The translations under genes were made by a program, and so were the position numbers. Below are positions 58,220-58,998 of a stretch of 58,998 bases of DNA, one piece after another. Under the pieces are notes generated by a model. The model ran no database searches. It was not told the origin of the DNA and saw nothing but the letters and a program-made list of their open reading frames with translations. Source of the stretch: Candidatus Cryosericum terrychapinii (GTDB lineage: Bacteria > Caldisericota > Caldisericia > Cryosericales > Cryosericaceae); assembly GCF_003570925.1 (NCBI RefSeq), contig NZ_QXIS01000020.1, positions 1 through 58,998 of the forward strand. Reading direction: 5' to 3'. Position 1 is the first letter of the stretch; every line of letters starts with the position of its first letter.

Positions 58220-58998
58220 GGTTTATGCGTACCTTCCTTTGCGCTCGCGTCCTTGTCCGCCCGTCGATGCTGCCTGCGATGACGAGCTGGGCCCAATATG
58301 AATTCGCCGAGGGCCGTAATGCCGCCGGCGCCCATCTTGACATAGTGATCGAAAAAACGCCAGATAAGGATGAAAGCCCCCAGGATACCATTCGGAACAA
58401 ACGCTGCAAACAGGGCCACCGCCCCGAGCTCGGCTCCGACAGAGGCGCCAGGGGTGGGGAAATAGGATACGGCGATGTAGTAGATAAGGGTTGCCACAAC
58501 AATCTGGGTGATCGACGATGTAATGCCAAGACCGTACAGCAGGATGATCGGCGTCAGCACGAGGAGACCCCAGGAGACAAAACTGTAGGCCAGGCCTGCG
58601 ACGAGCATTGGTCGGTTGGCCTTGATGGCTGTCTCTCGTGCGCGCAGCGTATCATTTGTGAATTTCTGTATACGACGCGCAATTCGCTGCCAGAACCTTC
58701 CTCGCACCGTGAGGGTCTGCGTCCCACGCAGGACCAGCCTGTTGATGTAATCGTTGATCCACTGCAAGCGAGTGAGACAGAACACGAGGAAACCGAAGTT
58801 GGCTACGTAGGCTGCTATGCCGATATAGAGAATGAGACGGAACCGGTTGTCGACCCCCAGGCTCCGGCCAGAGAAAATCAGCCAGACCGGCACAAAAACG
58901 AGGACGACCATCTGGGAAGCACCCGAGAGGATCGCCTTGATGGCAAACACCATCGTCGAATCTGCCACGTTGATTGAGTCGTCCTTGAACAGCATGTA
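58216..58998 (-). CDS. Flippase-like (YbhN/AglD, LPG synthase TM) membrane protein, 5' part outside window
   Basis: The last 259 residues of a polytopic membrane protein. Seven hydrophobic segments are visible, including LVAGLAYSFVSWGLLVLTPI and VATLIYYIAVSYFPTPGASV. The sequence YFPTPGASVGAELGAV is the family's conserved P-x-P-G-x-x-G-x-x-E box. Relatives of this family usually exceed 300 residues, so the ATG at 58995 is probably internal and the gene begins outside. Members include lysyl-phosphatidylglycerol flippases and many proteins of unknown cargo. A charged C-terminal tail follows the last segment. Confidence 0.8.
   Translation of the reverse strand, partial: YMLFKDDSINVADSTMVFAIKAILSGASQMVVLVFVPVWLIFSGRSLGVDNRFRLILYIGIAAYVANFGFLVFCLTRLQWINDYINRLVLRGTQTLTVRGRFWQRIARRIQKFTNDTLRARETAIKANRPMLVAGLAYSFVSWGLLVLTPIILLYGLGITSSITQIVVATLIYYIAVSYFPTPGASVGAELGAVALFAAFVPNGILGAFILIWRFFDHYVKMGAGGITALGEFILGPARHRRQHRRADKDASAKEGTHKP

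Overview
The window is bacterial chromosome, moderately GC-rich and very compact. Most neighbouring genes overlap by 1-4 bases (ATGA, GTGA, TAATG) or are separated by a few bases. Nearly every gene is a recognisable housekeeping gene. The set points to a bacterium with a monoderm-like surface: an LCP cell-wall polymer ligase, a CsaB pyruvyl transferase, TagA-type transferases, Asp23/FakA, an rpsF-ssb-rpsR-rplI-dnaB operon and an infC-rpmI-rplT operon. An MglA/Roadblock/DUF4388 cassette and a DHH-CBS-nucleotidyltransferase fusion recall deep-branching lineages. A Caldisericota-like organism is my guess from gene content only. No CRISPR array, prophage or complete insertion sequence is visible; the only mobile trace is an HNH endonuclease fragment at the left edge.

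Layout. (1) 1-24.6 kb, all minus strand after the HNH fragment. Reading in transcription order there is first a surface-polysaccharide block: LCP, GT2, DUF4330, O-antigen-ligase-like polymerase, GT4, nucleotide-sugar dehydrogenase, a tandem double TagA, CsaB and ComF. Then come hpf, secA, prfB, a YitT protein, ftsE, ftsX, an EnvC-like M23 hydrolase, a Ctp protease, gmk, an omega-like gene, metK, a helicase-defective priA, def and fmt. (2) 24.7-25.6 kb: a remnant of a membrane pyrophosphatase gene and six tRNA genes (Lys, Glu, Val / Asp, Gly, Thr) with two promoters. (3) 25.6-30.3 kb: rpsF-ssb-rpsR-rplI-dnaB and an M18 aminopeptidase. (4) 30.35-32 kb, plus strand: DUF4388-Roadblock-MglA. (5) 32-38.8 kb, minus: tRNA-Val-thrS, then infC-rpmI-rplT-dprA-trmFO-radical SAM, with a structured attenuator leader and an AUC start on infC. 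(6) 39-47.9 kb: nth, mtnA and rpmB, then the plus-strand operon asp23-fakA-punA-pdp-DHH/CBS/nucleotidyltransferase. (7) 47.9-49.3 kb: a CAU tRNA, a zinc-ribbon coiled-coil gene whose end overlaps rnpB, and a triple tandem hairpin terminator. (8) 49.3-59 kb, minus: flippase-like protein, deoB, recG, rsmD, 7TM-HD phosphodiesterase, ybeY, CNNM/CBS protein and tpiA.

Functional links. The polysaccharide block looks like a pathway for a pyruvylated, ManNAc-type secondary wall polymer that LCP would attach to peptidoglycan. FtsEX with the coiled-coil M23 protein forms a division-linked wall-hydrolase module. PunA, Pdp and DeoB (and possibly MtnA) form a nucleoside and pentose-phosphate salvage set. 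Promoters readable by eye mostly have a -35/-10 spacer of 15-16 bases.

The most unusual signals are: the infC leader (intrinsic terminator abutting the ribosome-binding site, a 10-base long-range complement to the terminator loop, a second complement to the Shine-Dalgarno sequence, AUC start); the rnpB gene overlapping a stop codon and followed by three 51-base terminator repeats; the hppA 3' remnant; the double TagA; and PriA without Walker motifs.
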